From Ovis canadensis (lineage: Eukaryota > Chordata > Mammalia > Artiodactyla > Bovidae), in the NCBI RefSeq assembly GCF_042477335.2, contig NC_091256.1, positions 48,253,001 to 48,317,000 on the forward strand: a stretch of DNA of 64,000 bases, given 5' to 3'. The translations under genes and the position numbers were made by a program. Shown here in pieces: positions 45,361-56,530 of the stretch (positions are counted from its first letter, which is position 1; each line of letters starts with the position of its first letter). A model generated the notes under the pieces. It was not told where the DNA came from. It saw nothing but the letters and a program-made list of their open reading frames with translations, and ran no database searches.

Positions 45361-46592
45361 ACTCACACTTTTTATTCTTTTATAACTTTTGATTTTCTCT
45401 GGAATCAATATTAAAAACCTCCTTTTCTAGTTCCTTAGAGTTCTATGTACCTATTACATATTTCTCCCTACACTCTGTTGGTCTCTTCCTACTACATCCA
45501 AGATATCAAGTAAGGCATTTATTTCCTCCCAGAGACCTCAACTGTCTTGCTCTAAACTGGTTGGTGATTATCTAGAACTGCATACTGCTGTTCTGGAGGT
45601 TTCTTTCACTAGAACCCTGAGGTTTTCTTTCTTTTAGATCACGTATTCCTTATTTTCCTTGATCCTGTAGATTCAAAATACTTCATGCCCCATTGTTCTT
45701 TTTTTTTTCAAGAATCACATTCTGTGCATTAATTTTTATAATATAAACTTTGAGCTTCAGGGGTCTGCTAATTTCCTTTTTTCTTAGTAATAATAGAATT
45801 TCAATTTTTAGCCTTAAAAATTTCAGGTCTTCCTCATGGTGAAAAAAACTGAGGAAAACCAAAAGGGGAAAATGCCCCCTCATTCTTCACATTTATGTAA
45901 AAGAGATAATCTCCATATCATAAAACTCACCCTGATAAAATGATGATCAAAGAAGTTTACAAAAATCTCAATTTTTATACTCTTGTCCAATTGTAAGTAT
46001 AAATTTGCTTACTATGTTATTCATTTAAAATTTCTTAGAAGCATTATTTGTAGAAGAAATCTTAAAGACACCCAGATATTGCTATATCCTATTATATATA
46101 CTATATTCTTTCCAATTTTTGACTTGACAATAAGATTCAAATAATAATAATATTCAGTAATATTACTCAAATAATATTCAAATGGACATGTCTTTTGGGG
46201 TGAAAACTATAAATACTTCTGAAGTTTATTTGTTGAGCTAGAAAAAGATCATAAATGAAAAAAAATCCATGATACTGCTGTGTTCTTTATACAGTCAAAA
46301 CTGTAAGAGTTTTATGTCATTTAGCATCAACAATCTCCTGTCTCCCTCTTGGTTTTACACTCTCATTTTGGTGTAGCACATTCTTTAGTATCTTCTTTTA
46401 GTAAAATGGTACATGGGAGGTAATATTTAGTACCTTCTTCCATGTCAAAAAAATGTCATTGTTTTTCCTACATGTCATAATGGATAGTTTGGTGGAATAT
46501 TCATATTTTAGAATGGAAATAATACTTTTTCACAATTTTGTAAATCTTCCTATTGTTGCTATGTCGCTGCCACTGCTACCATTCAAAAGTCT
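45361..46592. other. 1.2 kb without recognised genes
   Basis: AT-rich. Purine/pyrimidine-skewed text near 45820-45900 gives a low-complexity minus ORF. No repeat identified. Confidence 0.4.
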
Positions 46593-46604
46593 GATGATAG
46601 TCTG

Positions 46605-46815
46605 TGGTGCGGTGTGTGTGCTCAGTCATGTTCGACTCTTTGCGGCCCCATGGACTGTAGACCATCAGGCTTGCTCTGTCCATGGAATTTTTCAGGCAAG
46701 AACGCTGGAGTGAATTTCCATTTCCTCCTCCATGGGATCTTCCAGACCCAGAGATCGAACTCACATCTCTGAACTGACAGGCGATTCTTTACCACTGAGC
46801 CACCTGGGAAGCCCC
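46605..46815 (-). repeat. Bov-tA SINE with 12-bp TSD
   Basis: Reverse Bov-tA. gatgatagtctg at 46593-46604 and gatgatggtctg at 46816-46827 differ by one base. Confidence 0.92.
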
Positions 46816-46829
46816 GATGATGGTCTGAG

Positions 46830-47780
46830 CTATCATTATCTCTCATCTGGCTACTGCAGAAACCTCCTAAGTAGTCTCCTTGCTTCCAGTCTTGCCTTGC
46901 TATAGTACATTCTCAAAGTAGCAGCAGGGTGATCCTTTTAAAAATGACGTCCTTTTATCCCTCTTTCCTTCCCCCACTGTGTCTACAAGCCAGTTCTCTG
47001 TATCTGCATCTTCATTCCTTCCCTACAAATAGGCTCATCAATACCATTTTACATATATATGCTGCCATGTGTAAAAAAGATAGCTGGTGAGAAGTCACTG
47101 TGTAACACAGGGAACCCAGCCTGGTGCTCTGTGATGACCTAGGGTCGGGGAGGGGAGGAAGGCTCAAAAGGGAGGTGATGTATGTATAATTATGGCTGAT
47201 TTGCATTGTTGTATGGTAGATACCAACACAACATTGTAAAGTTTGCAACACAGTAAATAAAAAAAAATAGTATTTAAAAAAAAATTTTAAAAAAGAAGTC
47301 CTATCATGAGACTCTCTGTTCAAAACCTTGCAATGACTTCCGTCCTCACCCTGAGCACCGTCAGTGTCCTTCCAGGCCCTGTGTCCCCTGTTCTCAGCTT
47401 TACTGTCCTCTTTATGCTTACTCTGCTCCAGGCACGTTGGCCGCCCAGTTGCTATATAAACAGGCCAGATGCATTCCCACTTTTGCACTGGTTGCCCCTT
47501 GGCCAGGAAAGCTCTTCACCCAGACATCTGCAAGGCGGATGCCGTCACTTCCTTCAAGTCTTTACTAAAACTCACCTGGTAAAGGAAAACTGTCCTGATT
47601 ATCCCATTTTAAACTACATGTCATTTTCCTCTCTTTTGACTCCAAATCATATTATCCTGCTCTGTTTTTCTTTCTTTGTGGCATTTTCAGTTTCTAACAA
47701 GCTATATTATTTGCTTTTATATTTTGTCTATTTCCTAGGCTCTCGGCTCTAGGAATAGAACTCCATCTATTGTGTCGCGC
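46830..47780 (+). repeat. L2 LINE, interrupted by an L1 tail
   Basis: L2 3' half: cagcagggtgatccttttaa, caaaaccttgcaatgacttc, tgctccaggcacgttggccg, cttcaagtctttactaaaac, ttgtctatttcctaggctct. The 148-codon ORF at 47306-47752 is a chance frame through the L2. Confidence 0.7.
47030..47290 (+). repeat. L1 3' UTR with poly(A), inside L2
   Basis: Artiodactyl L1 3' end (cacagggaacccagcctggt, gggaggaaggctcaaaaggg, gcattgttgtatggtagata) ending in A-rich tracts. Confidence 0.8.
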
Positions 47781-47929
47781 ATACAGCCCCACTTCCAAAT
47801 CAGCACAGAGTTGCTGCACAGTAAATGTCATTCGAATGAATGAACAGGACAGACGATTATAGTCTTCTTCCATATAATGTGACAGAGACCATTCAGTTTA
47901 GAAACATTTCTGAGGCAGGGGTTATATAT

Positions 47930-48240
47930 ACAATCAAACTTTTCATCATTTTACTCCTTCCATCTGTTTTCCATATTGTAGATAAAATAATCTTTCCAAA
48001 ATGCAAACCTGGTTATGTTAGCCCCGTCTCCACCTTCTTCCCTTCTGCTTAAGATGTGCTAAATGGCTTTCCGCATTTTTAGGTTTGACAGAAGTCTTTG
48101 TCACAGTTTATAAAGCTCTGCACAGATTGCTTCTTGCAATCTAAGCCAGAGGGTCTTTGCACAAGCTGTTCCTTCTTCTTGGAATGCTTTTCCCTCCTTC
48201 CTTTGCTTAATTATTTCCATGATCAAAGCCACATCTAACA
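47930..48240 (+). repeat. Second L2 fragment
   Basis: aaaatgcaaacctggttatg, tataaagctctgcacagatt, ggtctttgcacaagctgttc and cttggaatgcttttccctcc follow the L2 consensus. Confidence 0.7.
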
Positions 48241-48392
48241 GTGGAGGAAAGAGCCTGGAAATAAGACCAGGCAAGGGGCCTGAGCAGGTTTCTTTGATTT
48301 ATAAAAAATTTAAGTTTCAGATATTCAAGATAAATAAATTCTGGTGATCAAATGTATAACAAGAAGACTGTAGTTAATACCATTGTATTGTA

Positions 48393-48498
48393 GGGAATTC
48401 CCTGGTGGTCCAGTGGTTAGGATTCAGTGTACCTGAATTCAATCCCTGGTCAGGGAAATAAAACGCCACAAGCTGTGAAGCACAGTTAAAAAAAAATT
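48393..48498 (+). repeat. CHR-1-type SINE
   Basis: gggaattccctggtggtcca, ttcaatccctggtcagggaa, then an A9 tail: the cetartiodactyl CHR SINE, tRNA-derived. Confidence 0.82.
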
Positions 48499-48675
48499 AT
48501 TGTATATTTGAAATTTGCAAAAAGTATATTTTAACCATTCTTATAAAAAAAAGATAACTGTGAGGTAAAGAATATGTTAATTAATAAACATTTCACAATG
48601 TCTATGTATATGTAAGCATTACACTGTACACCTTAAAAATATACCATTTTTATTGGTCAATTGGGCCTCAGTAAG

Positions 48676-48850
48676 GGCTTCCCTGGTGGCTCAGTGGTGT
48701 AGAATCGCCTGCAATGCAGGAGACCCGGGAAGGAAATGGCAACCCATTCCATATTCTTGCCTGGGAAATCCCACGGTCAGAGGAGCCTGGCTACAGTTCA
48801 GGGGTCACCAAAAAGACCCACAGGACTGAGCTACTAAACCACCACCACCA
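48676..48850 (+). repeat. Bov-tA SINE with internal deletion
   Basis: The head (gggcttccctggtggctcag to gcaggagacccggg) joins directly to aaggaaatggcaaccc, losing about 40 bases. It ends in ccaccaccacc. Confidence 0.87.
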
Positions 48851-48984
48851 ATATTTCCGTAAAGCTCAGAGGGAGAAAAAAGTTACCACTAGTTCACACT
48901 GCTTCTTCTAATATCTTCTAGTCCTGGTCCTTAACCTATTAAATAGATTAATTATGCTAAAAATAAAAACAAACAAACAAAAAA

Positions 48985-49300
48985 CCAGAAACACTGTCCA
49001 ATTTACTCTAATGAGAAGCATCTGTCTTTCCCTTCTCATTAACTCCTGCTTATTCCTTAGGCCTCAGCTCAGGGGTAACTTTCTCAGGGCAGTGTTCCCT
49101 AAAGAGACCATCTCCACCTTTGGGAGGCTCTCTCCTTAGCACTCAACAGAGAGATGCTTGCTTTCACAAGCCTGTGATTACCTGGCTACTTTCTATTGCT
49201 TGCACTAGACTCTAAGCTTCATGAGGATAAGGGACTGAGATTAGTTTAGTTTTGTTCACTATTTGACCTCAGTGCCTAGTACAGTATCAAGGTAAGTGAT
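48985..49300 (+). repeat. L2 3' end
   Basis: tccttaggcctcagctcagg, tgtgattacctggctacttt, agactctaagcttcatgagg and cagtgcctagtacagtatca are L2 3' landmarks. Confidence 0.7.
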
Positions 49301-49318
49301 CAAAAAATCATTTATTAA

Positions 49319-49682
49319 AAAAAAATTTTTTTTTTTGGCTGTGCCATGTAGCTTTCAGGATCATAGTTCCCCAGTTGAAGATTAAGTTTGGGTACTGGCA
49401 ACAACACCAGGGAAGCAGACTTCCCTGCTGGCTCAGACGGTAAAGCGTCTGTCTACAATGTGGGAGACCCGGGTTTGATCCCTGGGTTGGGAAGATCCCC
49501 TGGAGAAGGAAATGGCAATCCACTCCAGTACTATTGCCTGGAAAATCTCATGGACAGAGGAGCCTAGTAGGCTACAGTCCATGGGGTCGCAAAGAATCGG
49601 ACACAACTGAGCCACTTCACTTCACTTCACTGGCAACAAAAGGGCCATGTCCTAACCTCTGAGCTACCAGGAAATTCCCTCC
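49319..49682 (-). repeat. CHR-type SINE split by a Bov-tA
   Basis: T-run plus ttttggctgtgccatgtagc at the left and ctaccaggaaattccctcc at the right are the two ends of a reverse CHR SINE. Confidence 0.82.
49405..49628 (+). repeat. Bov-tA SINE, 11-bp TSD, inverted 5' extension
   Basis: Bov-tA with actggcaacaa exact at 49394-49404 and 49629-49639. Between the left TSD and the SINE start are extra bases including caccagggaag, the reverse complement of the normal Bov-tA start cttccctggtg. Confidence 0.93.
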
Positions 49683-49967
49683 AAAAATTGTTTCAAAATG
49701 GATGCGTGGGTGTAAAACTGTCTGTTTAGCCATTGACTTTCATTCTATATTAGAACCTATCGAATCACCAATGTTCCATGATTCTTCCAGATTATTAGTG
49801 CTCTAAACTTTAAGACTTGCTCTTTTTCCACCTAGTGATATGTACTACACTCAACAAAGTCGCAGGAGGTCTGTATATCTGCTCTTCTGTTGGTCTTCCT
49901 TGAGATCTTCATAATTGCCTCATGTGGCTCTGCAAAATTAGAATCTTGATGTCAATCATTGTACTTG

Positions 49968-50064
49968 AATAGAATCCCATGAACAGAGGAGCCTGGTGGG
50001 CTACAGTCCACGGGGTCGCAAAGAGTCGGACACGACTGAGCGACTTCACACACACACACACACA
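49968..50064 (+). repeat. 5'-truncated Bov-A unit with (CA)n tail
   Basis: tagaatcccatgaacagagg to gactgagcgacttcac, close to consensus and therefore young, followed by (CA)8. Confidence 0.9.
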
Positions 50065-51960
50065 ATTTTATATTAACTGGGCTCACTTTGGCTAAAGCCA
50101 ATTTTAAATGTGGTTCTAGAGTTGTCTAACTTTAAGAACCACCAATTCTAAAAGTATGTGTACTCTAACTTTTAAAAAATGTGGTTAGACTGCTCTGAGT
50201 GTGTGCAGAACTTTCATATTATACCTTTCAGATCTTAATAAAAACTTTCAAAATCCAGATAAAAGAAGTGTTGCAGGTGAGCCTAGGAATAGGGAATGAG
50301 TGATGAAAAAAAAAAAAGAAAGAAAGAAAAAGGAAGGTGAACACAGAGTGGATTAGCAAAGTGGAGCCAGGAATTTTTTCACATCAGGTTTCTAATTCTT
50401 TCTATAGAATATGTGGAGGTGTAAAAAAGTTATTGTCTTCTGATACTTGGCTTCTGACATTTGGCTTCAAGTTTCATTTTAGGTTAGAGGGGGAAGAATT
50501 CCCTGTATAATGATGATTTTACTGACCTCGTCAGCAAGTCTAGGAGTTGTTTTTCTACCAGAAGTGATGGATTTGCTGTGATCTAGTCATAATCTGTTAC
50601 TCAGTCCTACTCTGGCAAGTTTCACAGATTTATAAAAGAGATGAGTCAATTAGGAATCCAGCCTGGGCAGTTCAGAAATGGAACAAAAGTTAGGAGGCTT
50701 CATCTGGCTTCAAATGCAAGTCTGTCTTGCTTACTCTCTAGGTACCCTGGATGTACACATGCAAGCGCCAATAGAGAGACGTATTATTCTAAATTATGTC
50801 ACTGAATCCATCAGTATTCACAACTGCACAAAACATAATATGCTGGCCAAAATATGATTAAAATCAGCCCAGAAAAATGGCCCAAGAGAATCAAGCAGTT
50901 TATGCCCTTGGCTGTCACTAGGTATTTAATTCATTCAAAGCACCCTTTATAACTGGAATGATAGGGGAGATTTTTACAATGATTCCAGAGATCTTGATAG
51001 ATGCACCAAGCGTAAAGGAGGGACAGCATCTCAGCCTCACTTTATTCTTGTCTGGCTTTCATCAGAGAGCCAGAGCGGTTGGAGAGTGATCCGTTGATTC
51101 TGCACAGAGGACCAGTCAGTGAAGCTTCAGAGGTTACCCTGGCCTAACATTGGCATTTCATACTAATGTTTCTGTGGTGTGTGTACAGCTTAATTGCCAG
51201 TGTCACCTGTAACTAGCATTTATACAATCATTCTTTTGGAATGGTGGAACTATAAAAATAAAAACACACTAAAACAAATATGCTCTACCCTTAATATCAG
51301 TCAAAAGACAGCTTTAGTTAAAAACAAAAGTAAAAGCGAAACATACTTGGTCTAACAAGTTATTCTGTGTGAAAAAGGAAGACTGTCCAAAACGTATAAA
51401 TCATGGCCTTCTCTCTGCAGTAAGCACTTTTTTCCCTTCAGAATTATCATTTTGTAATCGGAAAAGCCCTGGAGTTTAAAGTATGCCTCGTACAAATGTC
51501 ACTTCCAAGCTTCAGTGCTAAGCCAGAGGAAATATTATCCAAGTGGTCTCCAAGGTCCAATGTCTAGGTGTTGGATACATGATAAACTTACATGGAGCTT
51601 TCTTAGTGAGATATAGTCCTCCAGAGGATTGAATTTTTCAAGGCTTAGTATAACCCAACCCTTTAAATAAGATTTAAGCTTCCCTTGTCAGGTTCCTTTA
51701 AGAGCTTTTTAAATTTTTTTTATTTGCTGCTTTGACCAGGTTCTAATCCCTAGTCCCCAGTGACAACTTTTGGCCATCTCAACCATTTCATGTCTGCTTT
51801 CCAGGGCCTGGGGAAACTTGTACAACTGAAGATATTTCTTTTCTTCTTTCACAGAAGAACCTCATTGAATAATAATAACCTCATTGCACTGGAAAAGTGC
51901 AATAATAATGATTAAGTGATAGAATAGTAATTACTGGAAATAGAAAATGGGTCTCCCAAT
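50065..51960. other. 1.9 kb mostly free of recognised repeats
   Basis: Varied composition. A purine tract (agaaagaaag) lies near 50310. No exon-like frame. 50600-51680 has no repeat hallmark and could hold regulatory sequence, but nothing here proves it. Confidence 0.4.
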
Positions 51961-51961
51961 T

Positions 51962-52075
51962 CACACCTTAACCTTGGGCTTCCCATCCTCTAGAACTGTG
52001 AGAAATAAATGTCTATGTTTAAGTTACCCAGTCTGTGGTAGTTTGTTAATAGCAGTCTGAGCTAAGACAACAACT
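51962..52075 (+). repeat. MLT1-like LTR 3' end
   Basis: ctctagaactgtgagaaata, then aagttacccagtctgtggta and gtttgttaatagcagtctga are the MLT1 LTR 3' part. Confidence 0.78.
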
Positions 52076-52222
52076 AAAAATGTAAAATACTTTCTTGTAC
52101 TTAAAAATGATGTGGAAATTTCTAGGCACCAGAAACAAAAAGGGAACTCAAAGCCAGAATGAAAATTTGGAGCTGATACCTTGGCATCCTATGGGATTAG
52201 CTGATTATTATATAGACCCAAG

Positions 52223-52385
52223 GGCTTCCCAGGTGGCTCAGAGGTAAAGAATCTGCCTGCCAATGCAGGAGATTTGCAGGATGTGGGGTTAGATCTCTGG
52301 GTGGGGAAGGTCCCTTGGAGAAGGAAATGACAACCCACTTCAGTACTCTTGCCTGAAGAATCTCAAGGACACAAGAGCAAATTCA
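52223..52385 (+). repeat. Bov-tA SINE, 3' part replaced
   Basis: Bov-tA head and half of the Bov-A unit (gggcttcccaggtggctcag to ctgaagaatctcaaggacac). The usual tail is missing and unrelated GC-rich text follows. Confidence 0.85.
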
Positions 52386-52835
52386 GTCCACTGACACTGG
52401 CTCATATAGAGCCTAGGACAACTCCGCAGTCCAGTGGGGCTGCTGCCCACATTGGAGCACAGGGCAGACGGAGCCTCCTCGTGCGCATGTCTCTGTTCAG
52501 TCATAGTGGGTGGGCAGTGGTCGGGAGATCCAGATCAAGACCTGTAACATCTCCGACTTCCCTGGGCTCGGGACAACTGGCAGCAAAGGGACAGATTCCT
52601 CTCTCTTCATGACAGGCTGTTCCAGGCACTGGAATGCGCTTCCACCCAAGGTTGACTGCAGGCTGGCCTCAGCCTTCCCCCCGAGTATGTGGAGAAATGT
52701 TCACCATCATCTTTGGTCAGTGTCGCCACATCTGCTCAGGCAAGAAGAAACTTTGTTAGTTTGTTTGTTTTCCACTCTTTCTTCTTGCTCGTATCTCGGT
52801 GAAGGAACATCGAGCAATGAGATTTTAAAAAATAC
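52386..52835. other. GC-richer anonymous insert, possible processed pseudogene
   Basis: This segment differs in composition from its neighbours. Plus-strand frames of 87 and 130 codons pass through it but I recognise no protein. It ends near atgagattttaaaaaataca before an AT/CA microsatellite. It could be a fragment of a processed transcript or of an unrecognised repeat. Confidence 0.35.
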
Positions 52836-52842
52836 AGTAATA

Positions 52843-52843
52843 T

Positions 52844-52879
<36 letters not shown>

Positions 52880-52892
52880 CACACACACACAT
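52843..52892 (+). repeat. (TA)n followed by (CA)n microsatellite
   Basis: Alternating TA interrupted by ACA, then cacacacacaca. Confidence 0.95.
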
Positions 52893-53108
52893 CCATGCTT
52901 AGTCACTTCAGTCATGTCTGACTGTTTGACACCCCATAGTCTATAGCCTGCCAGGTTCCTCTGTCCATGGGGTTCTCCAGACAAGGATACTGGAGTGGGT
53001 TGTCACACCCTCCTCCAGGGGATCTTCCCGACCCAGGGATGGAACCCATGTTTCAATGTCTCCTGTATTGGCAGGGGAGTTCTTTATCACTAGAACCACC
53101 TGGGAAGA
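52893..53108 (-). repeat. Bov-tA SINE, left member of a head-to-head pair
   Basis: Reverse Bov-tA (catgcttagtcacttcagtc to agaaccacctgggaag). Confidence 0.9.
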
Positions 53109-53119
53109 GTGTCTAGGGG

Positions 53120-53121
<2 letters not shown>

Positions 53122-53172
<51 letters not shown>
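53122..53172 (+). repeat. (CA)n microsatellite between two opposed SINEs
   Basis: About 25 uninterrupted CA units. Confidence 0.97.
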
Positions 53173-53174
<2 letters not shown>

Positions 53175-53398
53175 GGCTTCCCATGTGGCTCCAGTGGTAA
53201 AGAACCTCCTACCAGTACAGGAGACATAACAGACGTGGGTTCAGTCCCTGGAGTGGGACCATCCCCTAGAGGAGGAAACTCCAGTATTCTTGCTTGGAGA
53301 ATCCCATAGACAGAGGAGCCTGGTGGACTATAGTCCATCTGGTCGCAAAGAGTCAGGCATAACCGACTCTTTGCATAATGACTTAGCATATACCCTAG
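53173..53398 (+). repeat. Bov-tA SINE, right member of the pair
   Basis: tgggcttcccatgtggctcc to gcaaagagtcaggcataacc. A 23-bp unit (tgacttagcatataccctag plus aag) is duplicated at 53379-53423 past its end. Confidence 0.9.
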
Positions 53399-53539
53399 AA
53401 GTGACTTAGCATATACCCTAGAAACAGAAGGAGGGAACTTTAATGTCCTAACACCCTCAGCAATGACTTCCTAGGCCTCTGTGATTTGGTGCAGAGACTT
53501 AAGAAAAAAAATGCACTTTTGAGATAGGCTACCTAAGTT

Positions 53540-53722
53540 CAAACTCCTAATCCTACAATTTATCAACTCTGTGACCTTGAACATATTATACAATCTCTCT
53601 ATGCATCAATTTCCTGATCTATCGAGTAGGAATTTAAAGAAGAACCTTCTCAAAGAGGTACATAGAATAATACCTGGAATAATTTATGTGCTCTATAAAT
53701 GTTTACTTAGTATTATCAGTGA
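53540..53722 (+). repeat. MIR, nearly full length
   Basis: ctctgtgaccttgaacatat, atcaatttcctgatctatcg, ataatacctggaataattta and gctctataaatgtttactta match the MIR order. Confidence 0.78.
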
Positions 53723-53725
53723 GTT

Positions 53726-53822
53726 TGAGCAAACTCCAGGAGATAGTAAAAGACAGAGAAGTTTGGCATGCTGCAGTCCATGAGGTTGCAAAGAGTTGAC
53801 AGGACTTAGCAGCTAAACAACA
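53726..53822 (+). repeat. BovB 3'-terminal fragment
   Basis: gtgagtttgagcaaactcca to gcagtccatgaggttgcaaa, then ttagcagctaaacaacaaa: the end shared by BovB and the Bov-A unit. Confidence 0.8.
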
Positions 53823-53994
53823 AAATTAGTGAAATGCGCATAAAAGCAAATTAGAAAAACTTTTTAAAAAGTATCACAAAGTTTAGGAAGAATATAGGGA
53901 ATCTGAGAGTCTCACAGTCTCACAGTGTGTGAGACTGTACCACATTGGAAAGCAGCTTTTCAATGCGTAGCAAAGTTAAAGAAGTCCATAGTCT

Positions 53995-54274
53995 GCTGCT
54001 GCTGCTTCTGCTAAGTCGCTTCAGTCGTGTCTGACCCTGTGTGACCCCATAGACGGCAGCCCACCAGGCTCCCCCATCCCTGGGATTCTCCAGGCAAGAA
54101 TGCTGGAGTGGGTTGCCATTTCCTTCTCCAGTGCATGAAAGTGAAAAGTCAAAGTGAAGTCGCTCAGTCGTGTCCGACTCAGTGACCCCATGGACTGCAG
54201 CCTACCAGGCTCCTCCGTCCATGGGACTTTCCAGGCAAGAGTACTGGAGTGGGGTGCCATTGCCTTCTCCAGTG
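53995..54274 (-). repeat. Bov-A2 SINE with 8-bp TSD
   Basis: Reverse Bov-A2 with a tgctgctgctgcttctgcta tail end and two Bov-A units. catagtct is exact at 53987-53994 and 54275-54282. Confidence 0.94.
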
Positions 54275-54282
54275 CATAGTCT

Positions 54283-54696
54283 ACAACCGAAGAATTCCAC
54301 TAGAGCACACTCTCTAAAGCAACTCTCATACCTGTGCACCAGGAGGCTTTTAGAAGGATGGTGGTAAAGTAAAAGATTGGAAGCAACCTAAATGTTCATT
54401 AATAGGGAAAGATTAAAAGTTATACAGTTATATAATGGAATACTATATTGTAGTTAAAATGAATGGATGAATGAATGACTGCGTGTGTATTGGCTCCCCC
54501 TCTCCCCATTGTACACTGAATATGTAATGTCCCGGATAAAATATCAAGAACATATAGCTGACTCAGTAAAGTGAATTGCAGAATACCAACTTGTATCCAT
54601 TTAAAAATTAGCAAGACAATTTATGGCTAAGTACATATATACTGAAAATACAAACACCTAGATAGGAAGGATGCATACCTCAAATTGGCATGTGTT
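54283..54696. other. No recognised gene
   Basis: AT-rich. The part at 54365-54470 (ttggaagcaacctaaatgtt, ataatggaatactatattgt) resembles L1 3' ORF2 text. Confidence 0.45.
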
Positions 54697-54711
54697 TTCT
54701 GAGAAAAGCAG

Positions 54712-54917
54712 ACTTCCCTGGTGGCTCAGATGGTAAAGCATCTGCCTACAATGCGTGAGACCTGGGTTCAATCCCTGGGTCAGGAAGATCTGGAGAAGGA
54801 AATGGCAACCCACTCCAATGTTCTTGCCTGGAAAATCCCATGGATGGAGGAACCTGGTAGGCTATAGTCCATGGGGTCACAAAGAGTCGGACATGACTGA
54901 GCAGCTTCACTTTCACT
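54712..54917 (+). repeat. Bov-tA SINE with diverged TSD
   Basis: Complete Bov-tA. ttctgagaaaagcag (54697-54711) and ttctcagaaaggcag (54918-54932) differ at two positions. Confidence 0.92.
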
Positions 54918-54949
54918 TTCTCAGAAAGGCAGTGGAGCAATCCTGGTAG

Positions 54950-55460
54950 GGAAGAGCTCCCAACTGTATTTGAGTGACTGTTTAATTCTTAGAAAGACAA
55001 ACAAATCTAAATCTTATACAGCATAATAAAGCATTTGTTAACATTTGATGGTAACATGAAAGCTTGTTTTGTAAATCTCCATAAGGCTGAATTTTCAAAA
55101 TCCAGTAAATGAGGAAATAAAAAACATAATTGTGGCAGAGAAGAAAGTATCTATTTTTCCAGTTTTTAGTTGGAACAAATAAATACCCCAGAAGTTTTTG
55201 AAGCTCCCTGGGTGAGGTTCACACTTTGAGAAACTCTGTTATCAATGCCAGGTTATCCAAAGGACACCAAGAATACAAGTTTCTAGGGTTGAGGAGCGGC
55301 AGGACACTGGGGAGAGAAAGAGAGAGGGGGGGCAGGTAGGGATTGAAATTGAGATACAGAACTTAATTTTGTATTACATATTGTAGGTTGGACAGCATAT
55401 TCTTTTACGTATAGCTCTTAAAAAACTTATACCTGCTACTGATACATGTTCAGTTTCAGC
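54950..55460. other. No recognised gene
   Basis: Short text near 55200-55240 (gggtgaggttcacactttga) looks like an old MER-type repeat. Otherwise anonymous. Confidence 0.35.
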
Positions 55461-55467
55461 TGAAATC

Positions 55468-55596
55468 AGTTTGTTATTCAGTCATTGAGTTGAGTCCAAC
55501 TCTTGCAATACCTTGAACTATAGCCTGCCAGGCTCCTCTGTCCATGGGATTTACCAAGCAAGGATACTAGAGTGGGTTGCCATTTCCCTCTCCATA
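55468..55596 (-). repeat. Bov-A fragment
   Basis: Reverse Bov-A part (ttgttattcagtcattgagt to ccatttccctctcca) lacking the tRNA head. Confidence 0.82.
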
Positions 55597-55757
55597 AAAC
55601 AGAAGAGAATAGAATACTTGTCCCAAAATTTAGCCTGTGAAATGCCCAATAGGGTAATTGTAGAGGCTATATACATATGAAAACATTGTTGAGGAGAAAG
55701 CCAAGGACAAGTTGAGTAAGAGCAAAGATATCAGTTAAAGGGGAGGTGTGAAAGGAA

Positions 55758-55981
55758 GGCTTCCCTAGTGGCTCAGCGGTAAAGAATCCACCTATACTAT
55801 AAAAGCCACAGGAGACACGGGTTCAATCCCTGGGTTGGGAAGATTCTCTGGGGGAGGGCATGGCAACCTACTCTAGTATTCCTGCCTGGAGAATCCCATG
55901 GAGGGAGGAGCCTGGCAGGTTACAGTCCATGGTGTTGCAGAGTCAGAAGTGGCTGTAGCAACTTAGCACACATGCACAGGA
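55758..55981 (+). repeat. Bov-tA SINE with 9-bp TSD
   Basis: Bov-tA with a small insertion in its head (ctatactataaaagcca). tgaaaggaa flanks it at 55749-55757 and 55982-55990. Confidence 0.9.
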
Positions 55982-55990
55982 TGAAAGGAA

Positions 55991-56518
55991 AGGATGGGGG
56001 CAGAACACTGAATTTTCAAGTGAAAATCTATGCAGAATTCTTCTATATAAAAATCTACCCCTCTGGCCGATGTGAGTGGGGAAGGCCAGAGCCCCCCTGC
56101 TTGTTCACCTCATCACGCTCTGCCCCTATCTACAGAGACTGAGTAGTACTGATAAGGCTTACTCTCTTTACATTTCCGCTCACATTCCTACCTCTTCCCT
56201 CAGTCTTCCTACTGAAAAGGAAAATAGGAGTTGATACCCTGAAGGGAAAACTGAAATATTAAGATAGCAACCTGAGACTTCATCATACTTCTTAATTGTT
56301 TAAGATTAAAAAAAAAGGTAATCTGATTTTCTTTTATTAATAATTGTCTGATATCTTTTAATTAGGGAAAATGTGCCAAAGTTAATTTGCCTAGACAGTG
56401 TTCTATGTGTGCACCTTTAGCTACTGGAAATCATATTGAAATATTGCATGATGGAAATTATGTGAAATCAAGCATTGTTATATTTTAAAAGGAGAATTTG
56501 AAATGAAGTTGAATGTTT
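55991..56518. other. No recognised gene
   Basis: A modestly GC-rich portion (56060-56210), then AT-rich sequence. No repeat identified. Confidence 0.4.
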
Positions 56519-56530
56519 TATAATTTTTTT

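Noticed and set aside
47306-47752. A 148-codon ORF as a novel gene
   Set aside because: It lies in diverged L2 sequence, and the translation has no domain or codon pattern of a protein.
48393-48498. tRNA gene from the tRNA-like head of SINEs
   Set aside because: The A/B-box-like heads are part of CHR or Bov-tA SINEs followed by SINE bodies and A-rich tails. No foldable mature tRNA was seen.
53910-53940. Hairpin cagtctcac-agtgt-gtgagactg as a regulatory structure
   Set aside because: It is short, isolated and in AT-rich intergenic DNA. Chance or slippage explains it as well.
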